DNA of 43,453 nucleotides, taken from contig JAHBMJ010000604.1 in NCBI GenBank assembly GCA_018398765.1, forward strand, positions 1 through 43,453, given 5' to 3'. The translations under genes and the position numbers were made by a program. The stretch is from Chromera velia. Taxonomy: Eukaryota; Sar; Chromeraceae. Below, piece by piece: positions 34,059-43,453 of this stretch; the stretch's first letter is position 1; each line of letters opens with the position of its first letter. The notes under the pieces are model-generated. The model was not told where the DNA came from. It was given only the letters and a program-made list of their open reading frames with translations, and did no database searches.

Positions 34059-37000
34059 TCAACCGGCAAAGTGACCTTTCCACCCCAACAGCTTCCCTGC
34101 GCTGTGTGCTGCTTCTCTCAAAGAACGCACAGAAGATGCAAACTTTTCTTGCTCCTCCTCTCCCCCAACCCCCGTCTGACCATCCAAATGTAAGAAACGA
34201 AGCGCTGGAAGTGACTGCGGTGTGAGTGCCCCCAAAAAGGCTTGCAGCCCTTCAAGACTAATCTCATTCTTATACAGAACGATGGTCAGGAGTGATCTGC
34301 ACTCATAGGCAGAGAACACCTCCCCCAACCTCCTCAGCCCAGCATCATCAATCCCGCAGCTAGACAGGTCGAGAGACGTCAAGTGGGAGAGCTTCCCCCC
34401 CGACTCTCCCCCCCCACTGGTGGCAAGAGAGACCAGTGCCTCCTCGCTGAAACGCCCACCGGAGAGAACAAGATTCTTTACACAAGACGGAAGACCCCCC
34501 TCGCTTTCTCCGATTGCTCTGATCAGTGAATCAACGTTGACGTTTACTTGACTGACCTTGAAGGTGATTTCGCTTCGGAGACGAGGAGGGAATCTGCCCG
34601 TCCTCAGAGCATCCCCCAGATCCCCCACCCCCTCTTGATCGAGCAAGAAAGCCTCCCCCCCCGTGTACAAATCCTCCAGAGAATGAAGGAAGGTGCCCCC
34701 CCGGAGACAAGGGCGACTGCCAGGGGACCTCCTACTAGGTGAGCTGTAGTGTGTTGAAGATCTAACAGATTCAACTTCGACATCCCACCCTCACTCTCGG
34801 CGATGGCACGCATGAACTCCCCCCACGTCTGTCCCTCTATCTCAGTCCCCCTCAAGTCAAGGACAGTGATCCCGACGAGCCCCCCCTCCTTGACTGCATG
34901 TGCAATCTCCCTAAGAGCTGCATCAGTCAAATGAGAGTTCATCAAACAAATGCTAGAAAGTCGGGCCAACTTTCCACTCAGAAGGGATGTTCCTAACGAC
35001 CCCGCTCCCTCCCCTGCCCTCGTCCCATAGAAATCAATTGTCTCTAGGAACGGTAACCCGTCTCGACTCTCTACCACTGCCCCCATCAACGCCTCCATTC
35101 CCACCCGACCAACTCCACCGTCAACCCGTTCCCCTCCCAGCACAAGAACCCGCAGGCCGGGCAAATTTCCCACTCTGACTGCCTCTGCAAACAACGTCAT
35201 GTCTGCGTCTGTCAGAAGAAGGTCATACACATGCAATTCAGAGAGCCGGGGAAGGAAGGCACGGGAGAGGGAAGTAAAGAATGCAGATCTGCCCTCTGTC
35301 ATGTCCATATCATCATCATCATCATCATCAATAAAATTTCCATCCTCATCCTCATACCCATTCATGGAACGCCATACGTCAAGCTTACCGAGGCACGCAA
35401 AGCTTCCCTTTCCAATCACAACCCCAAGCGACGTCAAACTCTCATTTCTATTCTCCCCTGAAAGTTCGAGACGCAAATCAAGCACCTCAAACTTCCCCCC
35501 CCCCTCTTCATTTGCCATCTGTTCCAAAAACGCTGTCACATGATCGTCTGCTGACAGGTCTGCTGACAGAGAGAGGTCTAGACTGCGCAAAGATGGGCAC
35601 TTGCCTGCACCCAGTGCATGCACTTCCTCTTCATCCAAATCCTCTGAGGCCAAACGAACACCCCGCACGACAAGGTCGCGGGGGCAGTTTGGGTGGCTCA
35701 GGGCACGGAGAAATTCCCCGACACCATCTCCCGAAAAACAAGCCTCGCTCAAATTCAAATCCCTCAGACGAGGAACTCCGCCTAGACGGAGGGCAAACCC
35801 GATGTGCTTCAAACCAAAAGGAGTCAGACGATTCTCTCCCACGTCAAACACCTCCAACTCTGGAAGGTCATCGACTTCCATCGCCTGCAGAACACACCTT
35901 GCCCCACCATCCGTTAACCCGCACTCTCGCAGGAAAAGCTCGCGGATAGACGGCAGCGAATACTTACACAAAACTGAACGGAGCCCCTCCATCTCCTCTT
36001 TCCCCCCAATTGCGTTCCCTGAAAGATTCAACGTCTCTACTTTCAGAGACTTCCTATTCATAACCTCGCAGAGACTTTTCAACCCCTCTTTCTCGAGGCC
36101 AGTCCTCTCGAGGTCAAGCACACGGAGGGAGGCGGCCTTCTCCTCTCTGACCCCCTCTGCGACTGCCCGGATTCCCTTAGGGCCGAGACGGTTGCCTGAG
36201 CAGAGGAGAGGATCAAAGGAAAAGAAATAAAAAAACAGACACAAGTGAAAAGAACCAATTAACCGACACGAATCACCCATCGCCGTAGACACTGCAAGGT
36301 CCCCGTTTTGGTCGATGAGCGATGGAGCCGGAGAAGTCAGGGAATTAAACAGACAATAAGCACAGAGGTACAAGAAACCGTAAAGAGAGAAAGAGCCAGA
36401 CGGCAGCATGACCTTCTACTCTTCCAAAGCCGGGCTGCCCGCTTCCGTGCTTCACCCCTTGTGCAAGTCTAGGTCTCCTCTTCTGCTCTTTCTCCATGTC
36501 CCCTGTCTATCCCCATTTTCTTTCTGCATGTCTCAACGCGACAAGAATCCGAGCGGCCAACCATCAACTCATTCACTCACCTTTCAGACATAGGGTCTCC
36601 AAAGACGAGAGCAGAAGGAGAAATATCTTTGCGGCCCCTTCAGGACCGATTGAGCCCTCTGCATGCAGATTGATGGAGCGAGCGAGTGAGTGGTCCCGTT
36701 CAGCACGTCGTTGGGGTGATTTTGAAGGGAGGGAGCACACGCTTGCAAGCGCATGCACATAAAACGCAAACATGCATGCCGCAGAGCATCCATCGTGCGC
36801 AATGCAGAGGGTCATCAAACAGCATCGTGAGAAGACAGAGAGATCAATTTCAATCGTCTTCTTGGAGGGGAGGGAGGGCCACTGCCTTCCGTGTAATTAA
36901 TTGCAAAAAAAACCAACAGCTCTCCGTCCGTCCACCGTAGACAACTCAACCAATCCTCCTACGCTGATAGAGTTGAGGGAGCTTTAAATGCAGTCTCGTG

Positions 37001-37459
37001 CCTCTGCCGACTTCTGCCCACGTTTTCTTGAACACCTCTCCTAGTTCTTCCGCTCACCTGCAAACGTGAAGCTCTTCAGGCACGGCGCCTCTTGCCCCCC
37101 CTCTCTTGCTGAAGAGAGACGCTCCAGAAAGGAAACGAAGAGAGGGAGGCCACGCCTCTTTACGGCAGCAGAATCTGCAGCCATGCGAAGAGGGGTAGGA
37201 AGGATGTCTGTCATCATTATTGCACCAACGTCTTCCACTGCGATAAAGCCTCCAAGCATACAAGGTGCAGTCTTTCGCATAAACTGAAAAAGGCGCGGAG
37301 AACCTCCACAACCACTGCAACACAGTGAAAGGGAAAGGCTGCGTGCCCACACAAATAAGGATCCACAAAAACCCATTTCTGCCTTCGATGCAGACATACA
37401 GAACAGCACCAAACCTCAAGACGAGAAAATTGTTCGCAGGGAGACGGGTGAGAGGAACA

Positions 37460-37528
<69 letters not shown>

Positions 37529-37529
37529 G

Positions 37530-37599
<70 letters not shown>

Positions 37600-38027
37600 G
37601 AGCCTGCACAGAGAACAGACTGTCTATCACCCACCGAGTTTCATCTCCTCAACAGAAGCAGGAAGGGAGTCCAAGAACAGAAAGATCTTCTCAGGGGAGA
37701 GACCGCGGGCGCCTGAAAATATGTGGAAAAGGGGAGAGGTGCGCGAAGATAATAAGAAAGGCAAAATAATTTTTCTACCCGACCTTCCTCTATCTCTGCG
37801 CAAGCTCAAATCTTCAGCTGCATCCTGAAGAAACAGGAAAGTTGTCTCGGTGCCAAAGATTTAATTTTTGCATATGCACTGTGCACAGTGCGACTCTGGA
37901 GCTGGCAGACGACTGAAGGATCTTTTTTCTGCATGCACGGTCTCACCTGAAAGGTCAATGCTGCGAGGGGACGTCACCGGGTTCTTTCTGAGTGTCTTGT
38001 TTTGCAGGGGTAGGCAGATGGGGGAGG

Positions 38028-38073
<46 letters not shown>

Positions 38074-39002
38074 GGGAATCAATGGAGCTGAGTCATGGCG
38101 CTCCGACCAGCTGACGTACACGACAAAAGAACCGAGTTTTCGAGTGTTTGTGCACGCAAGAATCAGCAAAAGTAACACTGAACAGTCTGCATGTTCAAGG
38201 TAGTCTGACTGCATGCCGAGTTGCGACTTCCAAGAAAGCATAAGAAAGACGCTGACTGCCTGACTGACTGACTCGCTTGAGAAGGCGTAGACCCAGCCAG
38301 GCAAGTCCGAAGGACTCCCTCTCTCTTGCAAGGCCCGAGAGTGTCTGCATGTGGGTGGGCGGGAGGCAGGAAGGGAGGGAAGGACTTATGAGGGGCGAGA
38401 AAAAGACAAGTGAACGAAAAAATGGACAGGGACGCAAAGGGATAAACGAGGCCCTTTGCAGCATTCATTTTTGAATCCTCTGAGCGGAAAGACAAAGGGT
38501 CGGACGGTCTTGTTCTGCTACACAGTGTCCAGGAGCCTGTGTAAGAAGCACCTCGAGGACCAGCAAAACGCTCATTCAGATTCAGGATGGATCCCCCTCT
38601 ACGTCAATCTAACATCGAATGCTGGTACTGGGGACAGGCATGGACCGACCGCGATTCCCATTGAGCTCAAAGCAGATAGATAAGCACAAAGCGTCACTGA
38701 CTGACCTGAGAATCCAGCCGCATCATTAGGAGGAAGGCAGAAAGGCTGTCATCTTTCGGTTGGGTGTCACCCGTCTCCTTTTCGATGTTAGGTTTGGTTT
38801 TTTGAGTTTTTCGGTCCGGACCCTCGGCAGGTGGTCCGTCCCTCGGCACACCCTCTCCTGCCGACAGTCAAGAGAAGAGCATGTCTGACAGACAAGTGAG
38901 GGGCAACGAAGGAAGGACCCAGAGGAATTTTCCGATATATATTCTTTGCTGACCTATGCCTGCTTCTTCCGTCTCCTGAGATACGGACTTCTCTGTGCTC
39001 AT
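34059..39002 (-). CDS. Gene 4: ~971-aa leucine-rich repeat protein (about 9 exons), frameshifted once
   Basis: Exons, 5' to 3' on minus: 39002-38954, 38857-38706, 38344-38273, 37995-37947 (acceptor uncertain), 37817-37779, 37712-37631, 37314-37058, 36658-36581, 36195-34059. The start ATG at 39002 gives MSTEKSVSQETEEAG and a GTCAGC donor. Phases agree at all junctions. From about residue 150 onward the protein is almost all ribonuclease-inhibitor-type LRRs (LETLCLKGNRLGPKG, VETLNLSGNAIGG, LTSLDLSSCGIDDAGL), with one Asp-rich loop. The long last exon has a frame change at a G7 run (34696-34702): upstream frame stops at 34604, while the LRR pattern continues in the next frame to 34059. No signal peptide is seen. 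It is likely a cytosolic protein-binding protein; partner unknown. Confidence 0.78.
34696..34702 (-). other. Homopolymer frameshift site in gene 4
   Basis: Seven G on the gene strand. Reading the upstream frame gives PSFILWRICTRGG and an early stop at 34604. Reading one base over gives LHSLEDLYTGGEAFLLDQ and about 200 more LRR residues. No plausible intron joins the two frames. Either one G is missing from the assembly or this allele is truncated. Confidence 0.8.
37462..37594. repeat. (AC)n(AG)n compound microsatellite in gene 4 intron 6
   Basis: About 17 AC units then about 45 AG units with GACAGAGACAG interruptions, inside the intron 37315-37630. On the gene sense strand it is (CT)n followed by (GT)n, again upstream of the acceptor. 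Confidence 0.9.
38033..38068. repeat. (GA)n microsatellite in gene 4 intron 3
   Basis: About 16 GA units, (TC)n on the gene 4 sense strand, shortly before the uncertain acceptor at 37996. It would supply the pyrimidine tract. Confidence 0.85.
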
Positions 39003-39996
39003 GGTCAATCTTGAGTGGAAGAAAACACGAAGTGGTGGACAGCCCACAAGATGTCAATTGAACGACCCTCCTAAGGGCCTCCTTTGACCTGCCGGGCAAA
39101 AAAGCCGAAAGTCAGATGTAAATAAACGGACCCTGCGACTGCAGCAAAAAAGTGCGCGCGTTACTTCACACGAAATGACCACTGTTGCAATTGTACAAAG
39201 ACATAATTGCAGACGGGAGAAGCTTTATTTCGAGAAAACAGTTTTGCAGTGGTTTTATTGTGGGAGTTCTCTGTCCCCTGACTATCTCGAAGACTGTGCA
39301 TTCAAACATTGCATTGCAATGACAGTAGGTCATAGTAGGTCATGTGATCACATTGTGATCACGCGGCTTAATCCCCTCAATTAATACAGTGAGCACATTT
39401 TGTCCGCACTTTTTTTCCCATTTGTCCACACGCGGTAGTGGGCCCGACCGACTCACTCAGTGCCGGGGTCTTTGGTGGGCCCGCGCCATGCGGCTTGCAA
39501 GAACCGTCTGCACGCAGGAGTCCACTCCAACAGTCACTTTAGCTGCAAGTTTGGCATGGGAGAACGCTACTCAGTTCTCTAAAACATCCACTTCTTTCAC
39601 CAAGGCATTTTGTTTCGAACAAACGAGGCCCCCACCCACTGCGAAAAGTTGCCGCCGGAAACTTACAGTTCTTCTTGACATTCTCTCGTTCGATCATCCG
39701 TCTCCCCGTCTCCATCCCTGTTTCACTTCTCTTCACCAAATCAGGATGTGTCAGAGCAGGGGCGTTTTCATTTTCATGTGCATTCGCTACTCTCTTTCAA
39801 AATTGCCTGTGCTTTTTCAAAAAGACCCACGAAAAGGAGACAAATCGGAGTGACACTGTTTTTCCGAGGCAGTAGAGGCAAACATATCAACGAGAGATTC
39901 TCTCTCTTTCACTCCCTCCCTCCCTCCCTCCCTCCCTCCCTTCCTCCCCCCCCCTCTCTCTCTCTTTCTCTCTCTCTGTGTGTATGTATGTGTATG

Positions 39997-40029
<33 letters not shown>
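39003..40029. promoter_or_regulatory. Upstream region of gene 4 with tandem and palindromic words
   Basis: A tandem 10-mer AGTAGGTCAT (39324-39333, 39334-39343) runs into TGTGATCACA (39343-39352) and TTGTGATCAC (39353-39362), two near-identical palindromes. It lies about 320-360 bp upstream of the gene 4 start. It looks like a cluster of factor-binding sites, but no factor can be named. A 154-codon open frame at 39389-39853 (+) has no supporting features. CT-rich and TG-rich repeats fill 39900-40031. Confidence 0.4.

Positions 40030-40031
<2 letters not shown>
40008..40031. repeat. (TG)n microsatellite, LTR element target
   Basis: TG-rich tract TATATATGTG(TG)n into which the LTR element appears to have inserted. 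Similar (TG)n sequence continues after the right LTR at 43012. Confidence 0.8.
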
Positions 40032-40034
40032 ATG

Positions 40035-40280
40035 CGTAGTGTTGTGAAGGTCTGACAAGCAGTTGTGTCAGGATGAAGTGAAGTACGCGCGCATAACGTG
40101 CGTAGGGCGCATGCATGCATGCATGCTGGGAATTAATTATGCAGCATGCAGTCTCTATGAAGACATCCGTTGTTTGTCTTACAGAACAGAGATAGCAGAA
40201 CTACCCATGCATGACAAAACCTTTATCCGTATATAGGAGCTGATCCTAGCTACGACTAGCTGAGGGCCTACATCCCTATG
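40035..40280 (+). repeat. 5' LTR (246 bp)
   Basis: Begins CGTAGTGTTGTGAAGG and ends CATCCCTATG. It contains GCATGCATGCATGC and CCGTATATAGGAGC; the latter is a possible TATA region. Its last bases show one transition from the CTACG end in the 3' LTR. Confidence 0.9.
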
Positions 40281-40299
40281 TGGTAGCAGAGCCTGAACC
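40281..40299 (+). other. Primer binding site, initiator tRNA-Met type
   Basis: The first bases after the LTR are TGGTAGCAGAG, which is complementary to the 3' end of eukaryotic initiator tRNA-Met (..CTCTGCTACCA). It directly abuts the LTR. The match to the tRNA is from general knowledge of that tRNA; this organism's own tRNA is not in the window. Confidence 0.75.
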
Positions 40300-40473
40300 A
40301 GCCTCAGTGGGTTCGCGTGCTCTCGTTTCATCGATTGAACATGTGAACAGTCCATCTTCTGCTATGCGAATGCAAAGTTACAGATTAACTTTTGTTGCCT
40401 GCACGCAGTCACATCTTGAAGTCCATAATCAGTAGAGAACCACGTCTTTCTTTTCCCTTGAAAGTTTGTTTCG

Positions 40474-41928
40474 ATGTCGGTACCTGATCGCTTCGGGGAG
40501 TTCGTTCTCGCTGTTGAGAGACTCAAGAAATTCAAGCATGTCTCTTTTCTCAAAGTGCACAAGAACGGTCAATCTCTTCTCGACGAAGGAAAAGAGCTTG
40601 CAGAGAAGCTCTTTGTTACTGCAGGGGGCAATTTAGAGACTCTGCAGTCCCGGCAGAAGCCCAACTTTTCCGTTTCAACAACACCGCCCTCTACCAATAC
40701 AGAGGGTGTCACAAAGAAGAAGACTCGCAGAAGCATAAGGATGATGGGAAGAGCCTGGGCCCACAAGCAATCAAGCAAGACGAATGAAGAGAATGTACCA
40801 AAGTTGATGACGTTTTCGGGAAAGAAAAACGAAAGTGCAGATCGTCTGTCCGCGTTGCCATCATCGCAGGCAGATGGAAAAAAAGAGAAGAGCCCGTACA
40901 GAGGAAGTGGGTGGAGGCCTGTGGCGTCCGTTCCTGATGCCTCACTCAGTCAGGAAGAGTGTGTTGAGACAGAAGTGAATGGTCTGCATGCTCTGCCCCC
41001 AAGAACATTCATAGGAGCATCAAGGAATGACAGAGGAGAAGTAAGAGAGACAGAAGACCCGTCTTTATACACTGGTCGACTGACAAACCAGAAGGACGTG
41101 AATATGCACCATCCCGCAAGTGGAGAGATGCAGCTGGAGATGCAGTCTGTGGGTCCGTCTGATTTTCCCCCTGTGATTGCTCCAGCTGGGGAACATTCAC
41201 AGAATGAAGAGGTAGTTCCTATGTTGCTTGGTGTTCTGCACTGCACTTTGCAAACACAGAGGAAACCAGGGAGAGCCGAAAGGAGGACCACAAAGCAGCA
41301 GAGGAAGAGGGAGAGAAAAAAAGAAGCTAAACACCAAGCACAGTTGTATGCAATCAGACAAACTCGAACGGGGGATCACCAGATAATCCTCGGTGGTTCC
41401 CCTCAGAAGGTAGCTGTGCAGACGCAGGGGGAGAGCGTTTGCGTCTGCACGGGTTTCAGTAGGGGATCTACAGTGCAGGACGAGATGGAAAGAGCGGCTG
41501 TCCTTCAAGGCTGTAAAGAGAGGAAGGAGACGCGAAAAGAGTGGAAGAAGCAAGAGACGCAGAGGGATAAAATCAAAACGATTCGACAGAAGCAGACAAA
41601 GGCGAGGGGTTTTGGCAATCAGTCAATGTCTCGCCTTAGAGAACCTTTGCCAGCTTTGGAGACCGCTCCTCATAGATTTGGCTCCATTTGTCTCCGTGGA
41701 TGTGTCAAAATGGGAGGTGTGCGAGAAACAAGGGGGCTTAGGAGTTCCACGCCTCTGCTGAGAAGCGTTGCCCCGCCAAGGAGAATCAGCAGCATCCATC
41801 AATCTGATCAAGAGCATACACCACACACACAGCACGAGGGGTACAGAGTGGAAGAATTGCCTCCGTCTGTCCAGGCACTTTTCCAGGAATCTTGGGCACG
41901 ATATGCGATGGGAATGCCCATTTACTGA
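40474..41928 (+). CDS. 484-aa ORF inside the LTR element, unknown function
   Basis: An uninterrupted frame of 484 codons starting 193 bp after the left LTR, on the sense strand of the element. The first ~50 residues look helical and ordered (FVLAVERLKKFKHVSFLKVH). The rest is charged, Ser/Gln-rich and disordered, with a very basic stretch RRTTKQQRKRERKKEAKH that could bind nucleic acid or act as a nuclear signal. There is no CCHC knuckle, protease DTG or RT motif. It could be a divergent Gag-like protein, or a captured host sequence. A frame this long is unlikely by chance in DNA of this composition. Confidence 0.6.
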   Translation: MSVPDRFGEFVLAVERLKKFKHVSFLKVHKNGQSLLDEGKELAEKLFVTAGGNLETLQSRQKPNFSVSTTPPSTNTEGVTKKKTRRSIRMMGRAWAHKQSSKTNEENVPKLMTFSGKKNESADRLSALPSSQADGKKEKSPYRGSGWRPVASVPDASLSQEECVETEVNGLHALPPRTFIGASRNDRGEVRETEDPSLYTGRLTNQKDVNMHHPASGEMQLEMQSVGPSDFPPVIAPAGEHSQNEEVVPMLLGVLHCTLQTQRKPGRAERRTTKQQRKRERKKEAKHQAQLYAIRQTRTGDHQIILGGSPQKVAVQTQGESVCVCTGFSRGSTVQDEMERAAVLQGCKERKETRKEWKKQETQRDKIKTIRQKQTKARGFGNQSMSRLREPLPALETAPHRFGSICLRGCVKMGGVRETRGLRSSTPLLRSVAPPRRISSIHQSDQEHTPHTQHEGYRVEELPPSVQALFQESWARYAMGMPIY

Positions 41929-42761
41929 GCAAGAGAATAAGCAGAAGGCATTATGCAGGGAAGAGACAATTGATGGGGGTGCAACGTAGTAAGTGATCAT
42001 ACAGGCATGGAGACGGCGTGTGTCTCTGTTCAGTCTTGTTGCACGACTGTCCGATCTCGTCCGTTTGCATTCGTTCTTTTCGTTTGAACAGTCGTCTTGG
42101 CCTGTTTGTCTACCCTGGGGGATCGAATTCTCGTAGTGGTTGTCGTTTGGTTTGATAAGGGAATATCTGTCCGCGCTCGGCAGGAATTTTTTTTTTCGGT
42201 GATCGTTTCAATCGTTGCGTGCCTTTGCTCAGCCGCGGGGCGCGGCGTTGGAGGAAGGGGGCACGGTGTGGGTGAGGAAGGAAGGGAGGAGACGGAAGCA
42301 GGTGGCATGCAGTAAGGAGATAGAGCAAAGAGAGGAAGAGAAGAAGAGCTAACAGTGAGTGACGGCCAGAAAGGGAAGACTCTGTTTGCGCAGCATGACG
42401 GCTGGAATAAGGCAGACATTCAGATCGATCAGAAAAAGAGAGAGCAAGAGTTAAAGTAGGCAGAGGTGGCTGTATTGGCTACGGATTAGCCAATCAAAGA
42501 AACAGTTCATCTCATGTACTGCTGTATTCCAGGTTCAAATCCTGTGAACGATTCTTTATTCCGCTTTTCATGTGAGAAAAGAGAGCCTGCTTTGTAATCA
42601 GTCGTCATAAGCCTCATCAGCAGCAAAGGCTGGAAGAAGGAGAAAATGACTTGAGGTGATTTGCATAGATTTGAGACCGTTCTGTATGAACCGCGCCTTT
42701 TTGAGATCAAAGTGCCTCATGCTGATGAAGTGGCGGGACGCCACTCTAGAGGGAGGGGGCA
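41929..42761 (+). other. Interior 3' untranslated part of the LTR element
   Basis: No gene is supported. It ends in the polypurine tract at about 42749-42759 (AGAGGGAGGGGG) directly before the 3' LTR. A GGTTCAAATCC word at 42533-42543 resembles a tRNA T-arm, but no cloverleaf forms around it. Confidence 0.6.
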
Positions 42762-43007
42762 CGTAGCGTTGTGAAGGTCTGACAAGCAGTTGTGTCAGGA
42801 TGAAGTGAAGTACGCACGCATAACGTGCGTAGGGCGCATGCATGCATGCATGCTGGGAATTAATTGCGCAGCATGCAGTCTCTATGAAGATATCCGTTGT
42901 TTGTCTTACAGAACAGAGATAGCAGAACTACCCATGTATGACAAAACCTTTATCCGTATATAGGAGCTGATCCTAGCTACGACTAGCTGAGGGCCTACAT
43001 CCCTACG
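42762..43007 (+). repeat. 3' LTR (246 bp)
   Basis: Same length as the 5' LTR. Begins CGTAGCGTTGTGAAGG and ends CATCCCTACG, so its termini form a perfect 5-bp inverted repeat CGTAG..CTACG. Seven transitions separate it from the 5' copy. Confidence 0.9.
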
Positions 43008-43012
43008 GTATG

Positions 43013-43338
43013 TGTGTGTGTATGTGCGTGCGCGCGCACGCGTGTGTGTGTTTGCCCCCGCGTGCATATGTCAGCCTGTGAAACTAGCTCCCACACACGC
43101 CGTGTACACCTTTGAATAGTCGATAGTGTGCGTCAGTATCTTGCTGTCTCCTCGGCCCTCTCTTTGCCTCTGTTTGTCGCACATACTTCTTTTGCTATAT
43201 TGCATTCGTCAGGTGTAGTACAAAGCATCCAATGAGGAACATCAACACTGAGACACATCCCTCTGGACTTACACGTATCATTCGTCTCTTTCTGGCTCTC
43301 TCTTTATCTCTTTCTCTCTTTTTCTTTCTCTTTCTCTT

Positions 43339-43371
<33 letters not shown>

Positions 43372-43453
43372 TTCTCTCTCTCTCTCTTTCCCTCTCTCTC
43401 TTCTTCTGTTCTTTCTCTCTATCTTTCCCTCCCTTTCTTTTTGGCTCGCTCGC
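43013..43453. other. Flanking repeat DNA; no gene
   Basis: TG/CG alternating DNA (43013-43050) gives way to unremarkable sequence, then a CT/CTTT-rich tract from about 43281 to the window end. Nothing coding is seen. Confidence 0.6.

Larger units (their letters stand above)
40035..43007 (+). mobile_element. Short LTR retrotransposon-like element (2973 bp), non-autonomous
   Basis: Two 246-bp direct repeats bound the element. GTATG flanks both ends (40030-40034 and 43008-43012), a 5-bp target-site duplication typical of retroviral-type integration. A TGG-initial primer binding site lies directly after the left LTR, and a purine tract GAGGGAGGGGG directly before the right LTR. No protease, reverse transcriptase, RNase H or integrase motif is present in the 2.5-kb interior, only a 484-codon ORF. 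It is therefore TRIM/LARD-like and would depend on proteins from elsewhere. LTRs differ at 7 of 246 positions, so the insertion is fairly recent. Confidence 0.88.

Noticed and set aside
37416-37634. Ser/Leu and Cys/Val repeat proteins over the AC/AG array
   Set aside because: Direct translation of a microsatellite within a gene 4 intron.
39389-39853. 154-codon plus-strand frame upstream of the LTR element
   Set aside because: No domain, Ser/Thr/Phe-rich mix, and no splice partner; could be a lineage-specific gene but nothing supports it.
42500-42570. tRNA-like gene around GGTTCAAATCC
   Set aside because: The T-arm word is present, but its stem has a mismatch and no acceptor, D or anticodon arm pairs upstream.

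Overview
This window is nuclear DNA from an intron-rich unicellular eukaryote. The best guess is a chromerid alga such as Chromera velia, or a close alveolate relative. The guess rests on dense short introns, unusual GTCAG splice donors, TGCAG acceptors, abundant TGCATGCA motifs, heavy microsatellites and long disordered proteins. No sequence search was possible, so the species is an inference. No rRNA, tRNA, CRISPR array or bacterial-type operon was seen.

Four protein-coding genes could be assembled by hand, with reading phase followed across every junction. Gene 1 (+, 1755-16137) has 29 exons and gives about 2040 residues: a long disordered front half and a ribonuclease-inhibitor-type leucine-rich repeat (LRR) region near the C terminus. 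Gene 2 (-, 19527-28352) has 21 exons and gives about 1515 residues: signal peptide, beta-rich ectodomain, about nine membrane segments and a cytosolic Gln/Pro/Ala-rich tail. Its layout recalls the fungal FLC/TRP-like channels. Gene 3 (+, 31049-32353) is one exon of 434 residues that reads like a small GTPase fold with all nucleotide-binding motifs lost. Gene 4 (-, 34059-39002) has about 9 exons and encodes a second, nearly pure LRR protein of about 971 residues. It is interrupted in this sequence by a one-base frameshift in a G run.

The intergenic spaces hold mobile DNA. A 360-bp foldback element lies at 366-725. Two related non-autonomous elements with 8-bp target duplications lie between the convergent ends of genes 1 and 2 (17101-17310 and 17712-17952). 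A nested structure between genes 2 and 3 (28889-30797) has perfect 45-bp outer inverted repeats, split by a unit bounded by two 219-bp repeats. The right end (40035-43007) is a complete small LTR-retrotransposon-like element. It has 246-bp LTRs, a 5-bp target duplication, an initiator-tRNA-type primer binding site and a polypurine tract. It carries one 484-codon ORF and no visible gag-pol domains, and its LTR ends are CG..CG instead of TG..CA.

The genes do not form an obvious pathway. What they share is splicing style: donors are dominated by GTCAG. The microsatellites in introns are CTGT/CTTT on the sense strand of each gene, so repeat polarity flips with transcription direction.
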